A stretch of DNA of 64,000 bases from Dioscorea cayenensis subsp. rotundata (GCF_009730915.1 NC_052476.1:20317257-20381256); one strand, 5' to 3'. Shown: positions 23,201-36,700, numbered from the stretch's first letter. Notes: a model not told the origin generated them from the letters alone. Numbers and translations are program-made.

Positions 23201-24278
23201 CAAATTGCAAATCAATTTTTTTTAATGATTAACAAATTTTATTTTTATGACGTCTCTTCCTATTTATTGTTGCTTTTTTGCTTATGTCAATTCTATGGAC
23301 TTATTAAAACCATGTGATTCTCATCTCTTTTGTCTTTTGTCATTAACACTACATACAAAAATTTCCTTCCCAAGTCATCTTTATCTTGCTAGAAGTTGTC
23401 TTCCATTTAGATTAATATAATTAGATTTTTTTTTTTAATATCCCTCTAAGGATTATTTGCTTTTTTTTTTTAGATCCAACCTCGATTTGGTTTTAATTCG
23501 ATTCTAGTTTTTATTCTACAATCAATAGTTCTGGTTTTATAAATTTCAAAACTGAAATTAAATCATAGTTTTAAAAATCCGGTTTTAATTTTAAGGTGGT
23601 TTTTATTCTAGTTTAGTTTCGTTCAGTCAAAATATATCAAAAAAGTTTGGTGATTTGAACCAAACTAGGGGTCAAGTATATTTTTTTATATAATTTTATT
23701 AATTGTTTTTTATTTGCTTATATATATAGTTTTTTTGTGAGATTAAGATATTTTTTTATAAATTTTACAAGGGTATAGGGACAAATATATAAGGGGCATA
23801 ATAGGAATTATGAAATGTTAATGGTTTTATAAAAAAGATTTTAGATATAAAATGACAAAACTAAAAATCTATGAATTATGTGTTCCTTTTATTTTGCACA
23901 TTGATCTATTATTATTCCAAGCATGACCACTACTTGCTTGGAAAGAGACTATTTATCAGTGATCAATTCATGATGGATACTTTTTGGATTTGTATAAATA
24001 AAAACTAAAAAGACTTTATCAAATTGAATCTATGGTTATCCATTCTCTGAATTCATTTTAAATATTTAATTGAATTTCTTGCACACCATCTTGTTTGTAT
24101 CATTTGGATGTATCTAACAATAAAAATAAAGAATGAAGTTTCATGTTGGTGTGGGTGTTTTTTTAATAATCAAACTCTTATTTATTCATGTCATTATCAT
24201 TCAAAACTCACCAACCAGTACAACACTTCTATGTACATTATAAATAAATAAATGAATAAATAATTTAAAAATAAAGAT
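20261..24278. other. Gene-free intergenic DNA
   Basis: No conserved coding segment was found. The stretch has AT-rich DNA, a possible old transposon at about 20780-21590 (GC-richer 'ggtgctagg...' and '...ccgcctcacctta' margins around AT-rich sequence), and a 45-47-bp direct duplication at about 21885-21975 ('agatgaagtggaaggtcattaaaaa'). Confidence 0.5.
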
Positions 24279-24885
24279 ATGTCCAATAGACATACTTGTT
24301 AGTTACCTCCCAATTAAGCAAAGAATCAAATCTCTCCATTTTCTTACAAAATATACCATCATTATTAAAGGCAAACGAAATTTGACTAATATGTATATAT
24401 ATAATAATAATAAATATCGACCGGAGTTGATCAAAGAGTTCAAATTTTTGTGTACGTAAAAAAAAAACTTCTGTTAAAATTAAGTCTGAGAAATGTCCAA
24501 TAGCCATGTTTGTAAGTTATCTCCCAATTAAGCGAAGAATCAAATCTCTCCATTTTCTTACGAAATATACCATTATTATTAAAGGCATAAGTAGTTTGAC
24601 TAATATGTATAATATATATAATAAGTATCGACCAAGTTGATTAAAGAGTTCAAATTTTTATGTATGTAAAAAAAAAACTTCTATTAAAATTGAGTCTGAG
24701 AAATGTCCAATAGCCATGCTTGTTAGTTACCACCCAATTAAGCGAAGAATCAAATCTCTCCATTTTCTTAGAAAATATACTATTATTATTAAAGGCGTAA
24801 GAAGTTTGACTAATATGTATATATATATATATAAGTATCGATTGGGGTTGATTAAAGAGTTCAAATTTTTATGTATGTAAAACAA
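24279..24885. repeat. Three tandem copies of a 210-214 bp unit
   Basis: Units begin at 24279, 24493 and 24703 with ATGTCCAATAG. They share 'cccaattaagc', 'gaatcaaatctctccattttctta', 'atattattaaaggc'-like and 'ttgatcaaagagttcaaattttt' blocks, with an AT-dinucleotide stretch of variable length inside each. The third unit is cut short. Similarity between units is high, suggesting a fairly recent local amplification. No coding frame is preserved. Confidence 0.85.
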
Positions 24886-26589
24886 CTTTAACTAAGAATA
24901 AGCATATATTAAAAAATAACTATATATATACATAAATATTTTAAAAATACATGTGTATATTGAATACAACTAATATTGTATCCAAATAAGCAAAACTAAG
25001 TTGAGGGAGAGAAAGATAGTAGAGGTGACTGCTATCGCTTCAGGAAGTGACTCTTTTATCTTCTTTAGTTGATTTGGTTTTGCGGTAGTTGTTATTTTTA
25101 TTTTTAGTAATTTTTTTTTCTTTATTTGACTTAATGATCCCTAGTGATTTATGAATGGCTAACCTGCAAGATAATAAAAACCTGCCATACATGAACAATA
25201 TTGCTATAATACGCAAGTGTGAGATTTTGACTCGTGTCTATCCATATATTGCCAAATGACCTACTATTTGCACAAAGATGTGTTGGCTCTTTTCTTCGTT
25301 CATTTTTTTCATTAAATCTTTTTTATTTGTCAATTTTAACTAAATCATGTATTAAAAAAAATTAGTTAAAATTAGTTAATAATCTAAAAAAATTATATTA
25401 ATTTTCTAAAATTACTCTTATTTAAAATATATTTTAAAAAATATGTAATTGAATATAATTTACTAGAAGATATAAAAAAATAAATTATAAAAAAACAATA
25501 TTTAATACTTCAAAATTTTTAAAAATTGATATGTAAGAAGCACCAAACAAAACCTCTAGAAAAAAACTTAAAAAAAAGTGAGGAGTAATTTAATGAAGGT
25601 GGTTTATGTTTTTTTAAAAAAAAGTTAACCAATTTTGAGTTGTTTAATCATCAAATCTAAAGTAACTAATATAAAATAAAATAAAATCTAAACTAATTAA
25701 TATAAAATAAAATTATTATTATTATTATATATATAGGAGACAAATTAACAAGTCCATAAATATAGCAATTAATTTATATTAAACTTGAACTCAACGAACA
25801 CGAAAAATAAAAAAATAAAAAAACAATTTTGTTCAAATCTTTCTAATCGTTATCCAAAACCCTAAATATTACTATTTATTTTTGACACGCAACCCCAATT
25901 CTTTTCTAAACCACAAAAACAAAACCAAAACAACAATCACTTGGATTTAACTAAACATAATAAATTAGGTTTAGTTTGACTTAATTGCAAGAATCCAAAA
26001 CCCCAAATCAAGACTTAAATTATATACTTTCAAACTTGCTCTCTTTATTATTTTTTATTTTTTATTTTATTATTATTATTTTTTTGGTACAAAAAGAATA
26101 CAAAATAATAAAGTTTTGAAAGAAAAGTAATGCATGCTTTTTTGTCGTCTTGCGCGCGTGTTGGACTTTGTACTCACGCGGCGACCTTTTTTGTCGTTTT
26201 CTAAATACTCTTTTTTTATTAAAAAAATTAAATAAAATAAGTTTTGCATCCACATCCCCTGACAAAACATTAAATTATTCATACACCTCATATATCTCTT
26301 ATATAAAATTATCAAATTATTTAAAAATAATAATTATTTTATAAATATCACTCTTCAAAAAAGAGAGCAAAAGATCATATAATATATACTTTATCTAATT
26401 GTATATTTTTAATTTTTTTCAAAGGGTATTTGTGAAATAGCAAACTTTATGAGAAAATATAAATATAATTTAGATTTTTTTCTGGGATATAAATTTAAAA
26501 TTAAATTCTAAATAAACAAAAATTAAAAGATGTGTTTTTTTTTTAAAAAAAATAGTTTAAATAATTAAAAAAAAATTCGTGTATTTATA
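24886..26589. other. AT-rich spacer upstream of GID1
   Basis: Very AT-rich with homopolymers and simple repeats. No conserved protein segment or RNA gene was recognised. The final few hundred bases are the presumed GID1 promoter. Confidence 0.5.
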
Positions 26590-26732
26590 GAGGGGAAGTG
26601 GAAGGGTGTTATCGGGTCCCACTGAAAACGGTTTTGTTTCCTTCTCGCCCGAATCCGAAACCAGGTTCCCTCCATTGTCTTCCGAGCTGTTGGTTTCTTT
26701 TAGGGTTTTTGGTGAACTTTTCTTGTTTGGTG

Positions 26733-28845
26733 ATGGCCGGGAGTGAAGAAATCAACGCTAATGAATCAAAGGTTTGAACTTTTTGTTATGTTTTTATTGT
26801 TTTGATTTTTTTTTTAATTTTTTTTTGAAGTTTTTATGTGGAATGGTTGCTAAGATTTGATAATGAATTGATGAAAACAAAGCTTTTGTTGGTTTTGTAT
26901 CTCAAGCTCTCTAATTGATTGAACATTTGCATTCTTTTTAGTTTAAAAAGATTCAGATTGAGAAAAATGGTTGTGTTTTTAAGCTCTTAATTTTGTTTGA
27001 GCATTTGATGTTGTTTTTCATGTGAAATGGTGTAAAGATTTGAAGAAAAAAGACATGGAAGAATATCAAATTTTTTTTTTTTATTTAATTTCTCAATTTC
27101 ACTCTTTTTTCCTTGTAAAATGATTTAGGGGAAAAAAAGTTGATGTTTTTCTGGTTCTTGATCTTTTGTGTGAGTTTTGGTTGTGATTCTATATTCTTTG
27201 ATGCTTGAGAAGAAAATTGAAAAAAGTTTGGGTTTTGATTTTATTGCTTGCATTTCTGCTGTGATTTTTGGAATGAATTGTTGAACATTTTGATTCCAAT
27301 TGAACAAAGTTTTGATCTAATTTGATTTTGATTTTGATTTTGAAGATTCCTGCTAAAAACTCTTGAAAATTGAAATAAATTTTTGAGGTAGATGCTTCTT
27401 CTGCTCTGAATTCTCTCACAGTTTTATCTGAAAAAAGCTTTGATTTTGATTCTAATCCTGTGAGAATACCTGCAAACTTTTGAGATTTTCTTTTAAAATC
27501 TCAGAATATGATTCTAATCCTTGAAATTCTTGGGTTTATAAAAGAAAAAACATAGATTTTGGTTCTAATACTTTCAAATGGTGCTTCTTTCTTCTCCTTT
27601 GAATTCTCAAACAAGAGTTCCTGATTTTGATTCCAATCCTTCACTTTTTTGCTGAAAACTCTGATTTTGATTATTTATCTTTGATTTCTGTCACAAACTC
27701 TTTGAATTTGATACTAATCTTTTGAATTCTCTCACAAAAATTATAACTTTCTGAATTCTTACTGAATTTCTTGAAGACCCCTGATTTTTTATTCTGATAC
27801 TCTGCACTCTTTTACTGAATTTTATTGATCATTTACAAAACCACTTAAAAATTCAATGCAGATGGTGGTTCCTCTAACAACATGGATCCTGATTTCCAAC
27901 TTCAAACTTGCATACAATCTTCTCCGTCGACCGGACGGTACTTTCGACCGTCATCTTGCCGAATTCCTCGACCGTAGAGTCCCTGCAAACTCTACGCCTA
28001 TCAATGGCATTGCCTCTTTCGACATCCTCATCTCATCCCTCCTCCTCCGGCTTTACTTCCCATCTGATACCCCTACACTTCCTGACTTTAGCAATCCTCT
28101 TTTCCGCCATCCTTTCCCGGTAATCCTCTTCTTCCACGGTGGCAGTTTCGCTCACTCTTCTGCCAACAGCGCTATTTATGACTCACTATGTCGTCGTCTT
28201 GTTCATCATTGCTCTCCGGCGGTAGTTATATCTGTTAATTACCGACGTTCCCCTGAGCATCGATACCCTTGTGCTTACGATGACGGTTGGACCGCCCTGC
28301 AATGGGCATACAATCAAGCATTTCTCCGCAATTCACCTAATTCTAACCCCAACATTTTTCTTTCCGGTGACAGCTCCGGCGGCAACATCGCGCATCATGT
28401 TGCTCTCCGTGCTGCCGCCACCTCTAACATCATTCTCTCCGGCAACATTTTACTGAATCCGATGTTCGGGGGGCAATGTAGGACACCGTCGGAGCTCAAG
28501 CTCGACGGAAAATTCTTCGTGACATTAAAAGATAGGGATTGGTATTGGAAGGCATTTCTCCCCATCGAGGCCGATCGTGATCACCCTGCTTGCAATCCAT
28601 TCGGACCGAACTCGGTGCCGATTTCAGGGTTACCGTTCCCGAAGAGTCTCGTCATCGTCGCCGGACTTGATCTTACACATGATTGGCAATTGAGATACGT
28701 GCATGGATTGAAGGAAGGTGGCCATGACGTGAAGCTTGTGTTCAGAGAGAGTGCCACCATTGGCTTTTACTTGCTTCCTAACAATGATCATTGTCATGTA
28801 GTTATGGATGAGATTAGAAACTTTGTCTCTTCCAATTGCCATTGA
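26733..28845 (+). CDS. GID1: GID1-type gibberellin receptor
   Basis: This is the soluble nuclear/cytosolic gibberellin receptor. When gibberellin is bound, its N-terminal lid closes and it recruits DELLA repressors for degradation. Exon 1 is 26733-26771 (13 codons, MAGSEEINANESK) and exon 2 is 27862-28845, with one 1.09-kb GT-AG intron at the early position usual for GID1 genes. Length is about 340 aa. The fold is that of hormone-sensitive-lipase-like hydrolases: HGGS at about 105-108, GDSSGG around Ser184, DGKFFVT, DRDWYWKAFLP and GLDL. The catalytic His position reads Ile in ATIGFYLLPNN, as expected for a receptor that does not hydrolyse. The N-terminal lid (TTWILISNFKLAYNLLRRPD) is intact. 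Around residues 67-80 the family 'DRGTNLL' stretch is shortened. Wording is closer to monocot GID1. Confidence 0.95.
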
Positions 28846-28954
28846 ATTTACATACCTATACTTTTTTTTTTCTTCTCTCTTTTTTCCTTTGATTTGATTG
28901 GGATATGCTTGCATTTGTATTTATGTATTCACTTAATTAATGTGTATATTTTTC

Positions 28955-28959
28955 ATACA

Positions 28960-28990
<31 letters not shown>
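28955..28990 (+). repeat. AT dinucleotide microsatellite
   Basis: An almost perfect (TA)n run about 110 bp after the GID1 stop codon. Confidence 0.85.
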
Positions 28991-28993
<3 letters not shown>

Positions 28994-30792
28994 ATGAGGT
29001 GCTCTCCTTGAATTACATACCATTGGTAATTTATTTACATCTTATTATTGATGCAGTGGGGACACGAATCAATTGAATAGAGAAAATTGAAAAATTTTAT
29101 TCTTTCACTTGAGCTCATGATTATACAGCACTACAAACCTTAAAAGCTCGAAAAAATAAAAGACATAAATAAAATAAATACATATATAAATTAAATAACA
29201 TATAAAAGCAAAGATCTTTAACAATCAGCTGGAACAACTAGACACTCAATTTCTCTGTATCAATCATCACATGTTATATATTCATTTTTGCACTATGTAT
29301 TAAGAAACTAATTGATATATATAGTAACGAAAAGTAACATTAATTATTATTATTATTATTATTTTTTTTATTTTTTTAATTTTTAAATAATGGGTTTAAT
29401 GGAGAGAATGAGTAGGCCACCCAGTACTTTGAATAGAGGGACCTTAGTTGGAGTGACAACCAGTGCAATCTCACAGCCTTTTAGGGTACCCTTTTTGGGT
29501 TGTTTATGCCCTTATTCAATGCACCTACCCCAAACATACCACCTCTGACATGGACACCAAAACTTTGTTTCTCTTCTTCACTTAACTCTTTCTCTCTAGT
29601 CTTTACATCTCTACAACCCTCATTCATTCCCTTCCCACCTAACCACATTAACAAATAAAAACAATTATATCTATTTATTTATATATATGTTTTTTTAAGG
29701 CAAAATATATTTATATAATAAGGACAAACTTTGGCACCAAACTTCTGACTCATATTCAAAAGCAAAGTTTATAAATATATATAAACCAAAGACCACACCA
29801 AACATGCAACCATTTTAGCACCAAACTCCAAAAAATTTAACAATAAGAATGTAATGACGTTGTTCTTGTCTTTATTTACGTATTTTGGAGTGTGAAATGA
29901 CGGAATTACCCTTGAACATAATGGTATAGAGATGGAAACGACAAGAGGGTATTGTTGACATTTCAAAGGGAGCCATGCAAGCTTTTGGACGTTTCCGTCA
30001 TTCACGTGACACGTTTGAAAGGGTCCAAAGTGGGAATCGCGTTTCCCACGTGAGAAAGAGCATCTTACTTAGTGTTTAAAGCTTCTAGAAGTACGCTAAA
30101 CGACAAAATAGATGCTTGTCTTTATTCGCACGTGAGGACAAAACCAAAGCAAGCAAACATCTCTCTCACATGCAACGTGGTCCGTGTGGGTCCCATCGTT
30201 GACTAGTCAACTACTTCGTAATTTTTTTTAAATTTCTTTTTTTATAAAGATTTTATTTGATTGGATATTGGACCTGTGTTGGTGTGTTCTCAATGGCTTG
30301 TTTTAAGGGGTTTTTTTATTAATTTTAATAAATAATTGTTATTAATTTTAACATAAAATATTTATTTATTTATTTAATTTTTGTGTTTGTTCCCCATTAA
30401 AGTTTGGCATTAAATTCAGTCAAGTATATAGAAATTTGTACAAAAATAAAAAAAAATAAAAAATAAAAAATCAATAAATCAATAGAATAATGAAGGGGGG
30501 AAAAATAAGATTAATTTCTAAGAAGTCAAATTTTCATAATTTTATTATATTATTTTGAGATTAGATTTTTTAATATAAACGTGAGATTAGATTGCAAATA
30601 GCTTCATAGTTCATATTGATTTTTTTTATTCTTATTTTTCCATTAAGATATATGATATTTAAAGCAAAATATGTCCCTTTATCATTCATATGTTACCCTT
30701 AAGATTTTACTTATTTATACAAATTTTAGTTTTTCTTTTATTTTCATTATATTTTTTATAATTAACTTTATAAAATTAGTGTGTATGTATAT

Positions 30793-30823
<31 letters not shown>

Positions 30824-31185
30824 AAACAAGATGAGAATATATATTGTTTAATTTAATCATTTTCACTATGTTTAAATCCCTCCAATAATCCTAGCTTAAC
30901 TATTTAATTTCTTAACAAATAAATCTATTAACTTATTAAAAAAAATCAAGTTGTATATATCATATGTGTTTCAGAGTTCTATCATAAATATTAATGACTA
31001 GTAATATTAAAAATATTATTCCAAAAAAAAAACCCAAGTTATAGATCAAAATCCATAATCAAAATAAGTCATATGAGAAAAGTGGCTTTTGGTTTATGAG
31101 ATTAATGAGCATGAATGCAAAAGTACAAAAAATAAAATAAAAATGTCCTTTTTTTAAAAAAATGCAATGAATAACCACACAAATT
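28991..31185. other. Gene-free region with a stress-motif cluster
   Basis: No conserved coding segment was recognised. CT-rich stretches occur near 29570-29640. The notable content is the motif cluster at 30003-30210, listed separately. The rest is AT-rich DNA with a TA/CATA microsatellite near 30785-30825. Confidence 0.5.
30003..30210. promoter_or_regulatory. Cluster of G-boxes and a palindromic W-box without an adjacent gene
   Basis: Three CACGTG boxes (30003-30008, 30047-30052, 30129-30134), a GCTTCTAGAAG inverted repeat resembling a heat-shock element (30081-30091), and TTGACTAGTCAA, two overlapping head-to-head W-boxes (30199-30210), lie within about 210 bp. This is the composition of an ABA/light/defence-responsive promoter. 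No ORF begins nearby, so its target, if any, is unknown. Confidence 0.45.
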
Positions 31186-32152
31186 TTGAGCTGGATTTTT
31201 TTGGAGACTATTGTGTTAAGAAAATCATGTTCTCTTGCCTTTTTCTTTTGGAAGCACTTGACTTAGTCCTTTGGATTTTTGCATGATTCTTATCTATATC
31301 TAATTAAATGTACTATCTTCGTTAAATATGTCATTGATTAGATTGGTTCAGCAATTAGGTTGGTTAGGTTGACAAGGATATTATTTGTATTTTATGTCTT
31401 CCTTTTGTTTCTACTTGCAATTTATTATTTGCATATATATATATATATATATACTCTCTAAAAGATGCTGAATTGGAACTCTTCATCCAAAAGATAATTT
31501 ACAATTTTTATTGTATTGTATTTTGTAAAACTGTTGAATGAACATGGGATTTATGGTTCCCAAGCATTAGCTAGGAGAATAGGAGCATAGATTTAATTTT
31601 AGTAGTCTTTTAGTGAATATATATATATATATATATATATATAATGACTTAAAAGTTTAAGATAAATATTTTAATAATTGTCCAATTAATTCATTTACCT
31701 TGCATATTTATGTAGCACATCTCATTTTCATTTTATAAACCATCGGCTATCTTAAATCAAATTTAGGGGTTGATGCACCTCTAATGGAATTAGAATTATA
31801 CCCTAAACCAATTCTTAGAAAAAAAAAAATTCTATTATTGTTTTTGACTTTTTTGGTTTATTTTGAAATATTCGTATCTTATTATCATCATATAAAATCG
31901 GACATATGCAAAACAATAAGTTCCTAAGCTGATAAATTTTACCTTAAGTGTTTGTTGCGTATTTGGATGCATCTATGAAATTTAGAAATTAATTTATATT
32001 TTTTTAAAACCTCTTTTTTAACTATTGTCTGACAACCATTATATTTTTAGTTTTTTTTTTTACAAAGTAGGCAAATTACATGTTAGGGGTGTACGCACCA
32101 CCGACACTTTTTGCAATTGGGTTAGTGCCAGTACACTTTTGTAATTTGTGTA

Positions 32153-32185
<33 letters not shown>

Positions 32186-32924
32186 AAAATTTATGCCTTT
32201 AAATATAAAAGAAAAACATATGTAATTCTAATGACTTAAAACAATCAAAGAATAAAACTCAACAATAACTTACACCAGCCCAAAAGGCCAAGGGCCCATG
32301 GGCTGTATTTAGCCCACATGTATCCCAAGTTCAAAATATTCAAATGAATAAAAACAGTCCACGTAAGTGTAAAAGCCCAATGGGCGTGCATGGTAGTGGT
32401 TGGGCATTGTCAAGCGAGGCTTGGCCAAGAGAAGAAAGGCCAAAAAAAATTGGCAATTTAAGTGCTCCCCTAGCCTCCTTCTCCTTAAAAAACATTAAAA
32501 ATAAGAGAGAGATGAGTAATGGTATATATATATACCATTAGCCGGGGCCAAGGTGGTGCTCAAGCACACCCTTGACCCCCTTTATTCCGCCTCTGCTTGG
32601 CGAGTGATGACAAATGTTGTCAAAGGGTGTCTGTGTTTGTTCAGTTTTTATAATCTCCTTGTAACTCCTTTGTAACTTAGGCAAAATGAGGTCTTTGGCT
32701 CGAGTGTTGTAGATGGTAATTCGGATTCATGAATGAGAAAGTCTCGAGTGTTTGGTTGCCTTTCTTTGGGTGTGCTTTTGCTTATTTGTTTCGAACTTGT
32801 GGCAAGTGCGGACTACGCTGAGCCATCATAACCAATGGCAAGGCGAATTCTAAGTATCGCAAAAGACCCTCCCTCCCAATGCGGGATGTGACCGTAAGCT
32901 TCATCGTATGTCCATCCCCTTGTG

Positions 32925-33457
32925 TAGTGGCGGATAAAACCAATCAAGCAACCGCTTTTAGGCCCCGAGGGCCTCATCTAAATAATCAATAAACTTTTTA
33001 AAATCTTATCACTACTGGGTAAATAATAATAATTGTGTACTGGGTAAATAATAACTTCAAAATTTAATTTGTGGCCTCATTATTAACTTTAAAATTTTAA
33101 AATCATATCCTTGAAATCATAATAATTATTTGTTGTATAATATTTAAACTTTTTTATTAATTCTGCACTAATTTCAAATCTTCCATCAACTAGCTTTTTA
33201 AAATAAAACTAATAAATTAAGTTCTTAATTTTTTTTATTTTAATGTATAATTAATTATGTTTTTCTCCCAACAAACAAATCTATTTCCAAAAAAATATAG
33301 CTTCAATACATAATTAATTATCTTCTTCTCCCAACAAACAAATCTATTTCAAAAAAAAAAATGTAGCTTCAATATTTTTTAATAATTTTTTTATTAACTA
33401 ATTAAAGTCAGTTTTATGCTTGGGCTTTAGGCCTTTATAAGCCTTGAGCCGCCTCTG
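32925..33457. mobile_element. Non-autonomous hAT element, 533 bp
   Basis: The ends are TAGTGGCGG on the left and, as reverse complement of the right, CAGAGGCGG. Flanking 8-bp sequences CCCTTGTG (32917-32924) and CCCTAGTG (33458-33465) differ at one base, which fits an aged hAT target duplication. The interior is AT-rich without transposase. It sits in the upstream region of LEC14B copy 1. Confidence 0.65.
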
Positions 33458-33545
33458 CCCTAGTGCATTCTATGTATTTTTACTCTTCTCCTTTTCCCAT
33501 TTTAGTTTACCGATTGCGCTTTTTTCTATTCATAAAGTTTTTTTT

Positions 33546-33775
33546 TTTTACCTAAGATGAGCAGCTAGCCACCAGGAAGAGAAGGCATGCACGAGTCTCA
33601 ACTGCGGCTTGTGAGGCCGTGCACACATTGGACGAGAGACCGCTCAAAATTCATGCTCATACCTTTTATACGCACATTCCCACCCGCAAAATTGATCCCT
33701 CACGAACTATGAAGTGATCCCACGAGGATCCAAGCGCCATTTGAATGGAAGGCCATTGGCATAATTTTTTTTTTT
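33546..33775 (-). mobile_element. Unclassified insertion with a poly(A) tail on the minus strand
   Basis: Comparison with the intact LEC14B upstream region (47880-47960) shows about 220 extra bases between 'attcataaag' and 'atcacgaattt'. The insert starts with a T run on the plus strand (a poly(A) tail if read on the minus strand) and ends in T-rich sequence. That suggests a SINE or other retroposed sequence, but no box A/box B pair was recognised. Confidence 0.45.
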
Positions 33776-36700
33776 ATCACGAATTTCCCAAAAAAGAAAA
33801 AAAGAAAAGTGTCATCCCTTACAACTAAAAACAATGACATTAATTACCATCATAGTAACAAAGGTACAATAGTAATTTTGTTTCAACCGAATTACATATG
33901 TTGTCCTCCCCAGACCCCAGGTCAAACAGTTACACAGAATAGAGAGGGGGCAAGGTAGTCATTTGACTATGAAGAGGAGTTGCTGAGTGGCCGGTAGACT
34001 AAATGATAATGATTGTTCTGCAGAAAATCTTTAAAGAATGTTTCCTGTAGATCATGAGATTACTCATCTCACTAGGCTTAGATGAGAACCGAGTGCGAAG
34101 GCTCAGAAAGCCATCCATCCTTCATGGAAAATGCCGATCCCTATAATTAAGATGTTGTATGGAAAGGAGGCTAATTCCGGGAGGGGGAGATTCTTTTTAG
34201 CAGATTGCTCTGATGTCCTTGTTCAATATTTGCCTGTCAATGGTCTATCGCATGTTGACAAGATAATAGTAAAGTATATGTATCACAGTTCTCTGCTGAT
34301 GGTTCACTCTTTGCTGCGGGATTAAAGGTATTATTTTGCTCAATACTTGCAATGACAAAAGTTTTTCTTTTTATGAATTGTGATTGATGTTTTCACTGAC
34401 AATGAGATTCTGAATAGAGAGGCCCCATCAAAATATTTGATGTCAATAAAGGCTGGGCATTACACAAAAACATTGTTGCTAGAAATTTGTGAGACACGAT
34501 AAAAAATACATCTCTCTCACTATCTTTAACTTGTCTTCTACTAAACCAAGAAAAAAACTGCCTATTTTTGGAGACTATCATCTTTGAAATATTTTGAATC
34601 TCTCAAATATTTTTGGCCAAGTTTTGCTTTCACACCTAACATACCTCACAACGAATGGGGTTGAATGACATCGGCATAGGAGGTACTTTTAAAATTGGTT
34701 TAATACTCTATTTAGTCCCTCTACTATAGTCAGTCAGTCTCTTTAGTCCCCTATTAATTTGTCTGTTGTTAGTCCCTTTATTTTCACATTTGGGAAATGT
34801 CAAATTAATAATGTTGTCTTGTTTTACTCATATTTTTGCTGTATATATCAAATTCGAATTCTATTGTGTTATATGAAATCCTTAGAGATTCTACTACTTA
34901 TTTGATGCAGGAAATCCAAGAAAGTCTAGTTTTGTCTACTGCTAATGGCATGAGGATTTTTTTCTGTGAAATTCTCACCTGATGGTAGAGAGCTTTTTGC
35001 TGGAAGCAGTAACAATTCGATATACACATATGACTTGCAAGCAGATAAAGTGACATCACACATATTTGTGGCTCATGTTGTATAGCTTCTTATCCTCAAA
35101 TGAGTTAATTGTTTTGTCAAATTTATCACATCAAAGAGTTTTGGAATAAGTTCTTAAAATCCAATAAGAATGATCATGCATGAAAAACTATATTCCTTCA
35201 TTTGTCAATTGATAAATTTGTAATTTGAAGACTTATCGCATATTGCACATACCAAAATTTGATATGCATTTTTTTGTTATTGTTCTTTAATTTAGTTTAA
35301 ATGAATTGTTCATTTCAATCATACATAATGAACTCATTCACTCAAATAATTTCTCGCATGATGATGTGGCACTATGAAAAGAAAAGAAAAATGTTAATGA
35401 TTCTTTAATCGAACATCTTTATACATCATAAATGTTAAAACGATTGACAGCTGGTTCGAATAAGAAAATATTTTTGCTATTCTGAGTAATGTCAATAAAT
35501 TTTTTGTCGGTTTTTCTTTTCTTTTACAGTCCTTTTGTGAACACAGTTACTTTTTGCTGATGACTTTGGGCAACTAATGTATTTAGGGGGTGAAAATAGA
35601 TGATGTAAGGTATATTCCCGTTTTCATTGTCTCATCTAAAATACATGATTTTATTTGATTTTAAACTTGAATCTGTTCTATATCATTTCAGCCTTTATTG
35701 TGAATTTACTTCCTGAATCTTGGATATGTTTTTCTTTTATGTTTAAAGGTCTGGGACAGATGCTGCCCCAGTCCAACTGCAAGTGACAGACAAGTGGGGT
35801 TTTTGTTTGGTCATTCAGAGGGAGTTGCATTCATTGATAGCCGGAAAGATGGATGGTATTTTGCATTCAATGGTAAAGATCAAACAATCAAACATTTGAG
35901 ACATCCGAAAAATGGACTCCAATGCTAATGTGGAAATTAGAAACGTGGAACACTAAGAATATATGTCAGCTACATATCAAGGCCATTCGGTACCACCTGC
36001 TTTGATACGCTGTTACTTCTCTCCTAAATTCAGGTATTGTTTACATGTTTCATTATTTGTGGCCCATGTTATTGCTGCATTTTTGCTGTCACACTGACAA
36101 ATTAGTTTTGTTCATTTCAGCACTGGGCAGAATTATATCTACACCGGATTGAATAATAATAGTTTATATAATTTTTATGTTGTATGTAATCAAAAACATC
36201 ATTTTTTTTTTCTCGTATTCTTGTAATTATTTGGTTGAACTGGGTCGCGGATAATATGTTTGGTTTGCTGATGTTTCTGATAACCATGCACAAGTTGCAA
36301 AACCATTTCATAGCCCGCCGAGATTGTAGCTGGCACCCTTATCATTCGATGCTGATCAGTTCAACTATCGATTGCCAGATTGCTCGAATGGAATTCTCAT
36401 GAAACGAACATGACACTATATTGGTGACAAAAAAAAAGGCCAACGGAATCATGCTAGCCATTGATAGGCCGATTAAAGTGCATTATGTGAAGTTGAATCT
36501 TGTGTGCCAATTGTAGAAAAATGTGTATTCTTGATTAATGAATTGTTTTTTAGAATTGGATATATTTTTCTTGATGAGTTGGTTATTTAAATTGTTCCAA
36601 GATAATATATTCTTGATGATTTTACTTTGTTTTAGTATTTGATGGTGATTTGCATTATGATATTCTTCGAATCCTTTGGACGAACTAAGATTGAGAACAT

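Larger units (their letters stand above)
31186..36520 (+). pseudogene. Decayed full-length duplicate of the LEC14B-type WD40 gene (copy 1)
   Basis: This is a genomic (intron-containing) duplicate of 45.7-51.35 kb. Flank similarity starts at about 31186 (matches about 45705). Exon-like blocks: exon 1 at 33997-34328, exon 2 at 34418-34520, exon 4 at 34912-35080, exon 5 at 35530-35610, exon 6 at 35750-35930, exon 7 at 35940-36032, exon 8 at 36119-36178, exon 9 at 36265-36478. Exon 3 is missing, replaced by a 'tagtccctctac' MITE piece near 34690-34830. Exon 1 has an in-frame stop (TAG where the gene has Val-Asp), and other exons have indels. A hAT element (32925) and an unclassified insert (about 33546) interrupt its upstream region. 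No function as a protein is expected. Confidence 0.85.
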
